A stretch of DNA of 64,000 bases from Azolla caroliniana (Eukaryota > Polypodiophyta). Positions 28,030-40,799 of this stretch are shown piece after piece. A program made the position numbers and the translations under genes. Position 1 is the first letter of the stretch. The number at the start of each line of letters is the position of its first letter. The stretch covers positions 1,550,001 through 1,614,000 of the forward strand of contig JBHGNT010000020.1 in NCBI GenBank assembly GCA_043228905.1. The letters are read 5' to 3'. Below the pieces are notes generated by a model. That model did not search any database and was not told where the DNA came from. It saw only the letters and a list, made by a program, of their open reading frames with translations.

Positions 28030-30060
28030 ATGAATTTGAGAAAAGTCATGGAGGACTAAACGTACAATTCTTTTCTCTTGATATCAGTTTATTATTCCTC
28101 TGGTTTTGCATTTGGAGTGAACGATCGAGGAAAAACTAAGTTAATACTCGGGAGAAAAGAGCTATCATTTTCCAGTGTTAGTCCTATAATGGATTAATCC
28201 ATATAATAATGGAACATGTTTATCCTATCAACGAAATCATGAAGCTACCATATTATCAACTGATTGCTCCACAACGTTCCATAGAAATTGGATATTTCAG
28301 TTCATTTTGTGGAGTTGCTAGGATCGACATAAGGGTGTGAGCAAGGTTTTGAAGTATATACCATGGTATAGATGTGAATTGTATGGTATGTCTAGAAAGT
28401 GCTTGGGTGACATTTTGTGGAAGGACTTCAAGGATAAGCAAGAATATCATACTATTCATGATGATTTTGTGAAAATAATATTTCATAAAATTCTCTCATA
28501 TATAGTGGCATCCTGTACTTATTTATTCTTTTGTAGTTGTGCAACTCCAATATATTCCTCGATAATTGTGTATTTTATGAGAAAGTCCTAATAGTTGTTG
28601 GGATATTTCTTGCATTGCATGTGCCATTTATGTGAATGAAAAACCAAAACCAAAAACATCGTCCAATTGGTTGTTAGATTATCAAATGTGGTGTCATGAG
28701 CTTGTATAAAGAGGCCCCTCATTGTAATACTTAGAAGAGAATTGGGCCAAGCGTTGCAAAAGACTTGATGGACTATCTCCCTTCAACTCCCTAGGTGAAA
28801 TATAGCAAATGAAAATCAAGATCCATGAATTGACCCCATCACCTTGCATCCCATAGGAACTTTGAAATCACCTCACAGGTGATGAATGCATATGGGGTTC
28901 ACAAATTGCCCATACAACCAAATCCAAAGAATAGTGGCAGTGGAATGATTTATCATATTAATTAAATAATTTAACATTTAAGCCCATGCTCACTATAGAA
29001 TCACATCATTCCAAACTTTGTGTTTCTTAATATCTTATTATGTTTTCAATATATCAACATACAATGTCCAAACCTTTCCATCCTAATTGGGAGTCCTTAA
29101 ATAGCTTATAGTTATAGCAACTTTTAACTATAGCAATACGAATATGAAAGTGGCTAATAATTTATTTTCACAATATCTTTATTAAAAAGGTTATTACATC
29201 TTTATCTTTTTTAAGCCCAAAGTGCACTTCTATATGGCATTGCTACTACAATTTATTTGCATTTTTCTAGTGTTTTATTTTATTTTCGCTTTCTTCCACA
29301 CCTAGTTCCCAATAAGCTTTATGTGTTTTGGTGTATTGACAAGGTTTCAAGTGTGGATACAAACAAGGTTGTCATGTTTTATTCACTAAATATGGTTCCA
29401 AAATGAAACCAACATCTTGTTCGTGTTTCTGGCCACACTACTTAGGTGTGCAAATGGGTATTAGATGGCCAAATGTCATTATTTTTAAGAAAATGTGAAA
29501 ACAATCATAGTCATATCATATATGTATCTACATATCTTTTAAAAATTGAGAAAGGGGGAAAAAACGAGCAAATTTCTATTAGAGAGTAGAATAGAATTTT
29601 CAAGAACTCATATTCAATTTCTTTGCCTTCTCCATCAATGCCTCTAAGTACATCACCAACATTTTTGGTCATCACCACCTTCATTAGCAACGTGTTCTCA
29701 GTTCTTTGTGGTCTTTTTGTCTTATTGGTTGGGTTTTAAGTTTTAAGAGGAACATTTTACTTTTCTCTTTACATAATACTCTAATCTATTTAGAGTAGAA
29801 ACATTGATGTACAAATTTTACTAATTGATAGTGAATTGTTTCTAGACTTTGTCTTGTGGTTTTTTTCCCCTCCTTGACGGTTCTCTATATTAAAATTTTG
29901 TGGTGTATCATGCATAATTTTCTCGTGTATTTAAGTTGTTTTTCTTGAATAACTTGCATAAGATAATTTTCGTTTCCTAATAAGTTGTAAAGTGCTATCT
30001 TGAATCCTAACAAGTTGTATTAAAGCCTCGTTCTAACACTTTCTTTTGGAGGCGATTTTT
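28030..30060. other. Gene-free AT-rich stretch
   Basis: Nothing recognisable as coding, structural RNA or well-bounded repeat was seen between the MMTAG2-like gene's 3' region and the copia remnant. Confidence 0.5.
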
Positions 30061-30079
30061 TTGGTGATAGTTTTACTTG

Positions 30080-30560
30080 AACGACACAAACTACCACAAA
30101 TGGAAAGGTAATATGAAAGATTTACTTTTCGTTAAAAATCTATGCTTACCTTTTTTTGGAATGACAAAACCTGAGAATAAAACTACCGAGGTGAGGTTTT
30201 CCGAGAACCAACAAGTATGTGGTTTTATCCGATGATGGGTAGGATATAATGTTTAAACCATATTGTGAATGAAACTCATACCAAAGCTTTATGGAACAAA
30301 CTTGAAATTTTATATACATCTAAGATGGGTATTAATAAGTTGTTTTTGCTTACAAAAGCAATGCATTTAATTTATAATGAAGGTAATTTTGTCTCTTATC
30401 ACTTAAATGAATTACAAGTTTCTTTGAAATGGAGGATCAAACTCCAAAAGAGCAAGAAGGTAGAAGGCAAGCATATGCATCTAGGAAATGAATTCAAAAT
30501 GCATAGCAAGTGATGACCCATGAGACTATAGATACCTCAAATTTGAAAATCATGTGTTGG
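30080..30560 (+). pseudogene. Ty1/copia gag remnant
   Basis: The start resembles the copia gag N-terminus (Asn-Tyr-x-x-Trp-Lys). After a frameshift the 30265-30513 frame carries Ala-Leu-Trp-Asn-Lys-Leu-Glu, then Asn-Lys-Leu-Phe-Leu and His-Leu-Asn-Glu-Leu, as in the UBN2-type gag domain. No pol follows. Confidence 0.6.
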
Positions 30561-30799
30561 ATTTGCAAAGGATATTCATGAGATAATGGGTTAGGATTAA
30601 TTGATGTAGCATTTTAGCACAAGGTATTGATGGGATCATGATGCAAAGCACATACCAAAGATAGATAGTTACTTTATAAAATCAATATAGCCTCAATCTA
30701 AAGGGAATATTGAATGTGCAAAGATAGCATTTATTTACCATGAGAGGTTAGATAATTATATATGTAAATATGATGATTATAATCGATACCTATGGATAG

Positions 30800-31360
30800 A
30801 GATTAATTGGTTTGGGCAAAGAGAATCTCTACATAGCTGGATGCTACATTCTTCATAAGGAGTTAAAGAACTATAATAGATTTGGGTTGGACGGTGATGA
30901 GCCTTTCATAGACTTACATAAAAACATACCTATTTCTAAGAAGCTCGATAAAGTGTTGATTATGGGAAACTTTAATGCTAGAGTTGGAAAATACCAACAT
31001 ATGGAGATACCTGAAGAAAGTATAGTGGATCCTTGTGTATTGCGTGACTCAAAGGATTGTATTGTGATGAATTATGGAAGACTTCTTATACATATGCTTT
31101 GACTACACAAACTTGATTGTCTTAAATGGTAATTTTTTTCCTTCGACAAATGTACTCACATGTTTACTAGCCTTGGGAGGACCAAGTGTAGTAGATTATG
31201 AATTTATGGAAGCATGTGATTTATCTATAGTGTATGCATTTAAGATTGGTCCTCTATCCCCTCACTCGGACCATAAGCCCTTGTACTTGGGTTGGCCTTA
31301 CACTCTCTCACAATCCATCAACAAATGTAATAAAGTGAAAAATGATAGATACACTAATAC
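30800..31360 (+). pseudogene. LINE endonuclease-domain remnant
   Basis: Two frames (30812-31102 and 31074-31418) together show Met-Gly-Asn-Phe-Asn-Ala-Arg-Val-Gly, a Val-Asp-Tyr strand and Ser-Asp-His-Lys-Pro-Leu, which are the Asn, Asp and SDH motifs of apurinic-type endonucleases in non-LTR elements. A frameshift separates them and the RT is missing. Confidence 0.6.
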
Positions 31361-31414
31361 AACATTCGAACCTTGTCACGACATAATAGGAATCGACGAC
31401 GGTTTAGTTTCAAG

Positions 31415-31630
31415 CTAACCAGTTTGGGAGTTTCTAAACTTGAACCAAACTAGTTCCTAAACTAGTTAAGCCTAAATTGAAGCTAACCAGTTTGGGAGTT
31501 TCTAAACTTGAACCAAACTAGTTCCTAAACTAGTTAAGGCTTAATCAATTTAGGCTTAACTAGTTTAGGAATTGGTTCGGTTTAAGTTTAGAAACTCCCA
31601 AACCGTTTAAGCTGAAACGGAACCGTTGCC
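31415..31630. repeat. Foldback element upstream of the syntaxin gene
   Basis: Two direct copies of an AACCAGTTTGGGAGTTTC-type unit (from about 31420 and 31480) are followed by an inverted copy (about 31545-31615) containing TTTAGAAACTCCCAAACC. The RNA or single strand could form a hairpin with arms near 60 nt. It is related to 21655-21880. Confidence 0.75.
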
Positions 31631-31928
31631 GATTCCTGGGACTCCGATGTATGCAAAAGAAGTTTGAGAAGCATTTGCCGGAACTCTTTTCTTCAAGTAA
31701 AATGATGTTTAAAGAAAATCTTTGAAACATTTGAAAGATCTCTCAATCATTTGAGGTATGTATGTATGTATGTATGTAATGGGAGTCACATACAAATTAT
31801 GTGTCTACTTCTTCATGTCATTCTTCTTCTTCCAAACCAAACCAGAAGAAAGAAGAACTGAAGAACAAGCACTACTTTCTTCTTCTTCTTCTTCTTCTCT
31901 GTAGTCTTTGATTCCTCTGTGTGCTTTT

Positions 31929-34900
31929 ATGGCTATGGGATCTTCTTCCTACAGAGACAGAACCGCAGAATTCGACGCTGTGGTCGACAGATTCAAGATA
32001 AATCTTCAAGGACAAGCCTCCTCCTCCTCCTCCTCCTCCTCCTCATCATCATCATCATCAACAACACCATCTTCTTCTTCTTCTTCAACTTCTTCTTCAA
32101 ACCGTTTTGATTTCAACAGAGAAGCTTCTCGGATCGGCCTCTCAATACAAGATGCAGAGAAGAAGCTTTCTCGCCTCTCTAAGTGTATGTATATGCATCT
32201 CTCCTTTTCATGGTGCTTTCTTTTCTTCATCCTTATATTTTGCTTCCCCATACTCAAATTATGTTTTTTTTCCCCTTTCCATTCTTCTTCTTGTCTTTTA
32301 TGTCGATCAATTTCACGGACATGGCCTTGTTCTATTTATGTTAATAATGTTCAATTATTCTAGGGTTTCGGCTCTTCAATTCCTTGGTTAAATGTTACTC
32401 ATGCCCAGTAATTCTCCATGAAATTTCAACCATGGTTCTTAAGTTTTTCCGTAATCTTGTTTCAATGAATGCTTTTTCTCCAAAAACGATTATCGATGGA
32501 ATGATCTGAGTATATTAGAGATTTGGAGTTAGATCCACAACTTAAAGGAATGCTTGATCCATCGAAACGGAGAAGTTTAATCATCTCTAGACAATGGATT
32601 CTAATCCTTTAATTTGTGCATGGGTTTCGGGGCACATTATGAAATATAAAAGAAATGTTTGATCCATCAAAATTCCTGGAAAAATAGAAACAATAGATTC
32701 TTCAATCACATTGCTTCACCTTCACATCCAGTCTCTGCCATATACATGTCTTTTGCCGAGGACAATGAGACACTTAATTGGTTCTTGCTACTGTAGGAAT
32801 ATATCATGGATCCCAGAGAGAATGTCCATTCTGAATCTCAATTTCTGCTCAGCTTGGTACCTTGACTAAATCAGACGTCAAATCCAACCATATCCTTAAG
32901 TATCTTGGAACATGCATCCCAGGTTGCCAATGATTCGTTAACTTGACCTCCATCAGTGTTGACATCGACTTACAAAAATCCATCCTGACTTGGTTTGAGC
33001 AACAAACTTATCCTTGTATAAGTGCAATAGACCTAGATCCAGCGTCATGAATCTGAAACTTAGCTTTATCAGACCAAGGTCCGATTCTGTGTTGCAAGTT
33101 ACGGCCATGTCATCGCCACTGAGGATTAGTTGAGGGCAACATCCCCTGAATATCTTTTGATTTTTCTTTCTGTGAGGAATCCCTCCAACCAATCATACGA
33201 GGCGCTTGGTGCGTGCATCAGCCTGTACAAAACACCTTGTAATATCAAAGATGTGTCTTCTTCAATTGGGTGCTTGGCAACAACCATATGAGATGAAGTT
33301 GCACATCAGGTGAATTATGTTGACATAATGATTTCCTCAATTGCCCTCTGCCCTTGAGGATGATGTAGGTCGTACACCACCCCACCTTGGGGCTCGACCC
33401 TTCATCTGATTGTGCTAACCCTCCTCCCCTTGCCTTAATAATGATTGCCCACCCACAAAGAGTCACAACCTACCTTGCACTCCCCACCTTCATTCTGCCC
33501 TTAAAAAAGACATCACACAGCAAGAGCCATGGTCAAAAACATCCTTACGAAGCATCTCCTATTCAACCGTTCTTGCACCCACCCCACAATACACCAATGT
33601 TTGGTTATAACCCACATTATCCACTACTGACCATCCACTGCTCACCTCTGCACAAGTCACCACCAGTCAAGCCTGCCGCACCCATGAAGAGTCCTGACCT
33701 ACCTCACACTTCCTGCCTCCATTCGGCCTTTTCAAAAGCCCTTGCACAGAGAGAGACAAAAGCCTCGACGATAACATCCTTAAGAAGACTCTTCCATTCG
33801 ACCCACCTCATGCTACATCAACTACTGGCCCCGACGAATACCATTGACAACCTTGCCTTTATGACCCTCCAAGAACGATTTGATGTTGCCCACTTATATA
33901 ACGAGCTCATCGAACATTTCCAGCTCACCCACACCCTTCAAGACTCCATGGTTTACATTGAACACAGAGAATAGCCAATTGATTTGAGTCCCAAATCAAA
34001 TATCAGACCTTTGCTTTAAAAATTCAACTGCAGACCTAAGTCAGTCACCTCAAGAGTTTTTCCAGACAATCAACATCATGCAAGCTATTCCTTTAGACAA
34101 CTGGGGGGATGTTAAGTACCTGCTGCACACTTGGCATGACAACTTCACTTAATAGTCCTTAAACTTGATACCAGTTGAAAGCTGTATGATTTCAACAAAT
34201 TAATCTATATGTTTAAACAAAACATAAATGACTAAACAACATGATTAAATCAAACCACATAATTTCATACAACTAAGTTCAAGTTCTTAAGATGGGATGC
34301 TTAAGTCGTGGGCACTTTGACTAGAAAAATTAAGCTTGGGGGAATAGAGGAGACAGATTAAGGGAAATGAAATGTAAAAAAGGTAAAAAGTGGCTTATAT
34401 AGTCTTTACATTGCCCTTAGGCCTTTTCACACCTCTTCTCTCTTTGGTTTTCCTATCTCTTCTCCCCTTTCCTCTCACCACTTGACGGCCAATGTCTTGC
34501 CTCTGCCATTTGTGTGGAAATGAAGTGTACAGAGGGCACTTGAGATTAAGCATTCCTGGTTAAGGAGTTGGACTCCTTTGTATAAAGTTGATTGTAATGT
34601 AATCAAAATCTATGTGGTTTGTCTTATATGTATTTATAGATATTTTTGCTTCATTTAAACATGTTAATTAAGTCATTTAAGTAAGTTACATTCATCTGGA
34701 GGTCATGAGCAGCCAATGAATAATGCTGAAAATCAGGCTGAAAATCATGGTCAACAGCCTAGTGTTGAAGATTCTGTTCCCTCTTAATGTAGACCCCGTG
34801 CCTGATAATCTAGGTCATTGAGTAAGGTCTACTAGATTAAGGGAGATTTTTTAGAGATGTGATCCATCTTTCAGTCCATAATGTTAATTGATGAATGTTA

Positions 34901-37900
34901 CAAGGCTGGATCATGTGAGCAAAAGAGTAAGTGGGAGTGTGCGATGCAAGAAGAAATAAAAGCTTGGCATTCAAATGATACCATGAACCTGGTTGAGTTG
35001 CCTGAGTGTATGAATGTTATTCCTAATAGGTGAGTGTATAAAATCAAGATTGTGGATGGAAAACCCAAGTACAAAGCAAGCATGGTTGCAAAAGGCTATA
35101 TGCAAGTAAGATGGGTTGACATTCAAGAGGTATTCTTCCTGTAGCCAAAATAATCACCTTGCAAACTTTGTTTGCTCTCCATGTAGTTCGTGGCTTGTGC
35201 GTTACCAGATAGATGTAAAGACTGCTTTCTTGGATGGGTTCACAATTCCTGGTAAGGAACATTTAGTGTGCAAATTCAAGAGGAGTCTATATGAGCTGAA
35301 ACAAGCTCCTGGACAGTGGTACAATTTTTTTGATGCTTTTTTGTTATCACATGGATTAAAAAGGAGCCATGCAGATCATTATTTGTACACAAAAAGGGAT
35401 GTAGATTGCAGCCCCATCATTTTGGTCCTATATGTAGACAATATTTCTTACTGGGCATTGAAAAGGAAAGTACACTTAGTGCACTTAAAGAGCTGCTGAA
35501 ATCAGCTTTCTATGGAAGGTTTAGGCCAGCTGAACATATCTTGGTATCAGGATATCAGCATGTAGATCCAAATACAACTCAGTCGTTTGACGTGTTCAAC
35601 AACCCTTATTTTTGTGACTAAGGTTGAATTAATACCTGAGGTTGCTAACTCTTAACACCTATTAACTTCTCAATCACACTCTATGTTGATTTCACAGTAA
35701 AGGGTCTATTGAACCAACGGTTCTTCATTTATATAAGATCTCTTCGGTGGTGAAATTTCAGGTAAATTGGTGGTTCTGTGCAAGGTCTGATGGAAGTGGA
35801 GGCAATTATGATTAAACCATTTGATTGAGAAGAATTAATAGAAGATATTCAAAGCCCACAAAAACTGCAAAAGGGGATAGGAGCCTGGGATGGCATATTT
35901 TCTGCGTGGATTCCAAAATGAATTCATTGTTAACTATGCTATCTTGAATCTATTGAGATTTTATGTGCGTGTGTATATATATGAATCTATTGAGTTAAAT
36001 TGCCAAATTCTCTATCGCAGTTATTTGAGGTGTAGTATGGTTAAGTAGAGCAAATTATTATAGAATATGCTTGACAATTGTACAGTAATTGACAACAGTG
36101 ACCAAACGTTCTTCGATGTTCGATGACCCTACTAGAGAGATCCAAGAACTTACAGTTGTGATGTCACAAGATCTTACATGGCTCAACTCTTCAATTCAAC
36201 AATTGGAATCTAATGATATTCTCCGAACCGATATGAGCTCACAAAATTTTGAGCACTGCAAGACAATCGTGGAAAACCTGAAAGGAAGGCTCATGCAAAT
36301 CACCAGTGGTTTCAAGGAGGCTTTAACTACGAGAACTGAGGTTATTATCTTTAGAGTTTAAAGCCAGTTTGATGTAATAAACCATCTTTCCGTATGCTCC
36401 TCTTTATTTAGTTCTTGAAAGTTGTTTTGTTTTCAAATTTAAGTCTGCAAAAAATTCTTTCTTTATACTTTGTGTAGGGAGATGGCCAAATACCACCTCT
36501 ATTATTATCATCCACGTGGTATCATTTTCATTTCTTTATTTATATGCTGGGTAGGAAATGTTATCATTTGTGTCTGTCTTTTTATTCAGCACCTGAAGGT
36601 TCACGAGAATAGGCGACAACTCTTTACAGCAGCTCCTGCTAGTGAGAAAAGCGGAGCAAATGCATTAAATTCCTCGATTGGTAATGAGACGTCCTCAAAC
36701 CATACACCCCCTCCTTGGGCAAAGAGCTCATCATCTCAAACACCTATTTCTAGGTACATTTCTGGTGTAATTTTGAAAAATAATGCAACTACTTAAAGAG
36801 TGAAGAAAAGAAATGAATAATGAGAAAGAATATTGCCAACATAAAATGAAGAAAAGAAAACAATGATTATGTAACATTGTGGTGAGAAAGAATGCCTATT
36901 AATTTGAGCGAAGACAAAAATGCAATAATCTCTCTAGCATTGCATTGAGAAAGAGTTGAATGCTACATGAAGTGAAGAAAAGAATACAATAATTATCTAG
37001 CATTGTAGTGAGAAAGTGTTTAAGTTCATTATCTCTTGATTGATAGGAGAAGTGAAAGTGAAAATATGCATAACCCATCAGTTTTCTTTAAAATAGCTTC
37101 TTGTGTCTTTCTTGTTGTTACTGAGTCATTAATGAGTATTAATAGGTTTTACTGAAAGGACACTCAGGCAGAATACAGTTTTTATTTAGGGAAAAACATG
37201 ATTGTACCTTTCTTTGCAAATTTACACATATCTCCGGGATACCCCTGGGTTTTTAAATAACCAAAATAAACAGCAAATTTTCGGATTTATTTAATGATTT
37301 ATTCTTCTGTGGTTAGTTTGTCTATAAGTAAGAAATGTTTTACAGGGAATTCACAACTCAACTTTGCAATTAATAAGTTATCCAGCAACTACTCATAGTT
37401 AGTCATCATTAATTAGAGTAAAAGCTTATTAATTGCACTAATTAATCTGAATTGTGTGCTAATAATTAAGCTTTAAAGCTTAACCAACTTCATGGGGGTA
37501 TTTTTTAGGTTTTTAAAACATATAATGACATTTTTGGTCATTCAAAAAATATCAATGGTCTTTTTATTACTTGCAATGGTCACTCTAGTGAGTTCAATTC
37601 TATTTTGATTGCCTTAGGAATGCAGTTTCTGATACTTCAACAAGTACTCAACTCAGGTAAGAGTGACACAACCTTGACATGTGCTTACAAGTTTCATGTT
37701 TGATTTGAAGAGCATTTTGATTAAATGAATGAAGGCGGCGAACCGGAGGTGTTGCTTCATTTTCTCCCATGCAAACACAGATGCAAATGCAACAAGAAGC
37801 CATCCCTTTGCTTGACCATAATAGATCGAGTGCTCTACATGCCGTAGAATCAACCATTGCTGAACTAAGTGGCATGTTTACACAAGTTGCTACCTTGGTT

Positions 37901-38181
37901 TCACAACAGGGTGAATTAGCAATAAGGTGAAAAACTCTCAGAATCAATCATCAGCCTCTATGACATTTGTAAGTTCAATGCCAAAATAAAATGCTTTATG
38001 CACTTTTCTGCCTTGTTTCAGAATAGATGACAACATGGAGGATACACTGGGTAACGTGAAAGGAGCACAAGGAAATCTATTGAAGTATTTACATAGAATA
38101 ACATCCAATAGATGGCTTATAGTCAAAATTTTTATTGTTTTGATTGTTTTTCTCATGGTTTTTATTTTATTCCTTGCATGA
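31929..38181 (+). CDS. Golgi Qa-SNARE, SYP3 (SYP31/32) group syntaxin (350 aa, 6 exons)
   Basis: It acts in membrane fusion at the early Golgi as a target-membrane SNARE. Exons are 31929-32184, 36099-36340, 36590-36753, 37618-37656, 37735-37926 and 38022-38181 (1,053 nt, all GT-AG). The N-terminus has the SYRDRT motif of the syntaxin-5/Sed5 type, then EASRIGL and RREIQEL-like helices of the Habc domain (TREIQELTV). Exon 5 carries the SNARE helix (ESTIAELSG to SQQGELAIR) with the central Gln. The last about 20 residues are a hydrophobic tail anchor. Family length is about 335-350 aa, so it looks full. A poly-Ser tract at residues 31-44 is unusual. The ATG at 31935 fits the family start as well as 31929. 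Intron 1 (3.9 kb) hosts a copia remnant. Confidence 0.93.
32018..32060 (+). repeat. (TCC)n/(TCA)n microsatellite coding poly-Ser
   Basis: This in-frame trinucleotide run in exon 1 of the syntaxin gene encodes 14 consecutive Ser residues and is followed by shorter TCT Ser runs. Copy-number change would alter the N-terminal linker without shifting frame. Confidence 0.9.
32185..36098 (+). other. Large first intron of the syntaxin gene
   Basis: It begins GTATGT and ends CAACAG. It contains the copia remnant listed separately and an open frame (33387-33974) with no ATG at its start and no recognised family. Confidence 0.8.
34110..35620 (+). pseudogene. Ty1/copia remnant (possible LTR start plus RT)
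   Basis: From about 34890 the plus strand reads a copia polymerase start (Trp-Glu-x-Ala-Met-Gln-Glu-Glu, then Tyr-Lys-Ala-x-Met-Val-Ala-Lys-Gly-Tyr). It continues through Gln-Ile-Asp-Val-Lys-Thr-Ala-Phe-Leu and Leu-Tyr-Glu-Leu-Lys-Gln-Ala-Pro to a Tyr-Val-Asp-Asn active-site relic, with several stops and shifts. A GGGGGGA purine tract followed by TGTTAAG at 34110 resembles a polypurine tract and LTR start. The LTR extent was not defined. Confidence 0.65.
36796..37020 (+). repeat. Degenerate tandem repeat in intron 3 of the syntaxin gene
   Basis: GAAGAAAAGAA, a CAATNAT segment, AGCATTG or ACATTGTGGTGAGAAAG recur roughly every 70-90 bp, three to four times. Confidence 0.6.
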
Positions 38182-38787
38182 ATGTGCTAAACCAAATTGA
38201 GCTAAAGATTATTCGGTATCTAAAATCAAGATAACCCTTATTTACAAATGGTGCATTGACCATTGGAAGGTTGATACCATAACATCATGTATGTAGTGCT
38301 GTTTATAATTATCTTGAAAGTTGGGTTAATAGTAATAAAAACCATATTGTTGATTCTTTTATTATTTTAGAAAGAGTGTCGATTGTGGAAGTCACTTTTG
38401 GCCAATTTTGGCTACCCAAAAACTTAAGGTTTAGAGTCAAGTGTTTGGATGTTAATAAAAGAGTATGGCATATTTCTGTAGTAAGAAAGGAGATACAAGT
38501 GGGTGTAGTGGAGGTAACTAATGCATATTATAATATAAACTGTGTTTTTTAAGCAATTGCAAGCTTCACGTCTATAGGGAAATTTGCAATGTAATAATAT
38601 AGAATCGAAAAAGGATGATGACAAGCATGGCCTAAATTTGATGGGTTAGTATCAAAGTTTTTATATGGGTATTTTTTAAAGATGTATGTCATATGACATA
38701 AGATTGCAAAAACTCACATGTCATTTGACATATAAATTTAAAAAATGAAAAGCTCCATATAATGCTACATTTCATTACTATAATTAG

Positions 38788-39128
38788 AGTATGAACCATA
38801 CGTACCATACATGCATTTGCATTTGAGAATGTTTCAATCATTCGAGTATGGTAAACACCCTCGAAGTATGGTCAATACCATACTTTTGTATTCATTATTT
38901 ACACCTAGCATAACATTCGTTTTTTTACGTTGGAAAACAAATGCAAATGTTATTCAAACATTCTTGTGTTTTTTTTCCCTTTATTTATTTATTTTTTGTT
39001 TTTTAGGTTTATTTACCTCATAATAAATAGTTAATCCAAAATAATGGTATTTACCATTCTTCAAGGGTGTTTACCATACTTGAAGGATTGAAACATTCCC
39101 GAATGCGAATGGAAGTATGGTTCATACT
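38788..39128. repeat. Foldback MITE-like element with 14-bp perfect terminal inverted repeats
   Basis: AGTATGAACCATAC (38788-38801) is the exact complement of GTATGGTTCATACT (39115-39128). The inverted similarity continues inward for about 85 bp. A related single arm occurs at about 39505-39580. No target duplication is obvious, and no protein is coded. Confidence 0.75.
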
Positions 39129-39989
39129 ATGATTTATTATAAGGTAAAGTCTTTTTAAGGTAAGAAAATTAAGGTAAAAAGCATTCATATGGAAAAGAAT
39201 GTTTTCCATTCGTATGAAAAAGAATGTTTGCCAATGCATTCGTGTACATTATGTAGTATGTACTACGACTATAATTACCTCACAAAGATAATGAAATACA
39301 TGAAATAAATATCGTGTTAATGTTTTTACTAATAAGTATGAAGAAAAAGGTTAGTAAAAGATTTAATTTTAACTTAAAACTAAAAATGTTAAAATCAAAC
39401 CTAGAGTCTACACTTTGTTTAAAAATTCAACTAATATTATTAGCAAAGAATAAAGATTTGAGAATATATATAATTATGATTCATTACATGATGGTAACAT
39501 AGAATGAACCATAAGTACCATACATGCATTCGCATTCGAGAATGATTCAATCAAACGTGTATGGTACATCATCTCAAAGTTGGATTGGATTTATAAGTTG
39601 GAAAAAAAAATAAAGATTGGAATTTCAAAAAATGACTATGGTCTATATTATATATTGATTGAATCAAATGTCAACACAATTGAAAGTTCAAAACTTAGGA
39701 ATTACTTAAGTACTAAACATTAGAAAACATGAACATACAAATCAAATAGTTCAAAGACATAATTTTATTGATGATGAGCTCATCTTGCAATTATCAATGT
39801 TCTCATCTTGCAACTAGTGAAGTTATCAATTTCTTCACTTTAGAACTTTACAAAAAAATGACTATGAACTATAGAGATTGAATCAAAATATGTCATTATA
39901 AATTATAATCAAACATTCAAAACCTCGTAAAACGTATATTCAAGAATATGAAGAAAACATGACACTAACATAAAATTTTGTTATGACAT

Positions 39990-40790
39990 AACACTAACTA
40001 ATTAGAGAGAGATGAGAAAATTAGGGATCGAACCCAAGACATAACCAATAGTAAGCATAACAACTTACCACTAGGGGGAGCTGAGTTCTAATAGCAAAGA
40101 AAGAAAAAAAAGGAAAACGACAATAACATAAAAACTGGCTATGACATGACACTAATGAGAGAGAGATGAGAAAATTGGGTTAAAAAACACCACTAGGGTG
40201 AGCTAAATCTTCCAACAATAAAGAAAGAAAAAAACGAATATGACACATAACATAAAATTTTGCTATGACATGACACTAATGTGAGAGAGAGAGAGAGAGA
40301 GATGAGGAAATTGGGAATCGAAGCCAAGACATAGGCAATAGTCACATAACAACTTACCATTAGGGTGGGCTAATTTCCAATAATAAAAAAAGGAAAAAAG
40401 CGAAAAACAAAGGAAACTAACATAATAACAACTTACCATTAGGGTGAGCTAATTTCCAATAATAAATAAAGGAAAAACGCGAAAAACAAAGGAAACTAAT
40501 ATAATAACAACTTACCATTAGGGTGAACTAATTTCCAATAATAAATAAAGGAAAAACGCGAAAAACAAAGGAAACTAACATAATAACAACTTACCATTAG
40601 GGTGAGCTAATTTCCAATAATAAATAAAGGAAAAAAGCGAAAAACAAAGGAAACTAACATAAAATTTTGCTACAACATGACAATAACGAGAGAGAGATGA
40701 GAAAATTAGGAATCAAACCCAAGACATAAACAACAATAGCATAACACTAGAGTGAATTACTCTCTAATAAAAAAAAAGATAAAAAGGAGG
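39990..40790 (-). repeat. Cluster of tRNA-derived SINE-like heads
   Basis: On the minus strand, 40079-40024 shows an A-box-like TAGTGGTAAG stretch and a near-perfect B box (GGGTTCGATCCC). Degenerate versions recur at about 40313-40380 and 40700-40755. They are separated by TGACATGACACTAATGAGAG-type spacers and GA runs. Confidence 0.55.
40345..40665. repeat. Four-copy tandem array, 79-bp period
   Basis: AACTTACC occurs at 40351, 40430, 40509 and 40588, exactly 79 bp apart, with nearly identical units between. Each unit keeps the A-box half of the SINE-like head but lacks the B-box half. Confidence 0.9.
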
Positions 40791-40799
40791 ATACATTTT

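Noticed and set aside
33387-33974. 195-codon open frame in syntaxin intron 1
   Set aside because: It begins without ATG, has no recognised domain and lies within a validated intron; kept only as a note.
40345-40665. 79-bp periodic array as a CRISPR-like array
   Set aside because: Units are uniformly similar without repeat/spacer alternation, the context is a plant nuclear repeat, and the units resemble half of a SINE head.
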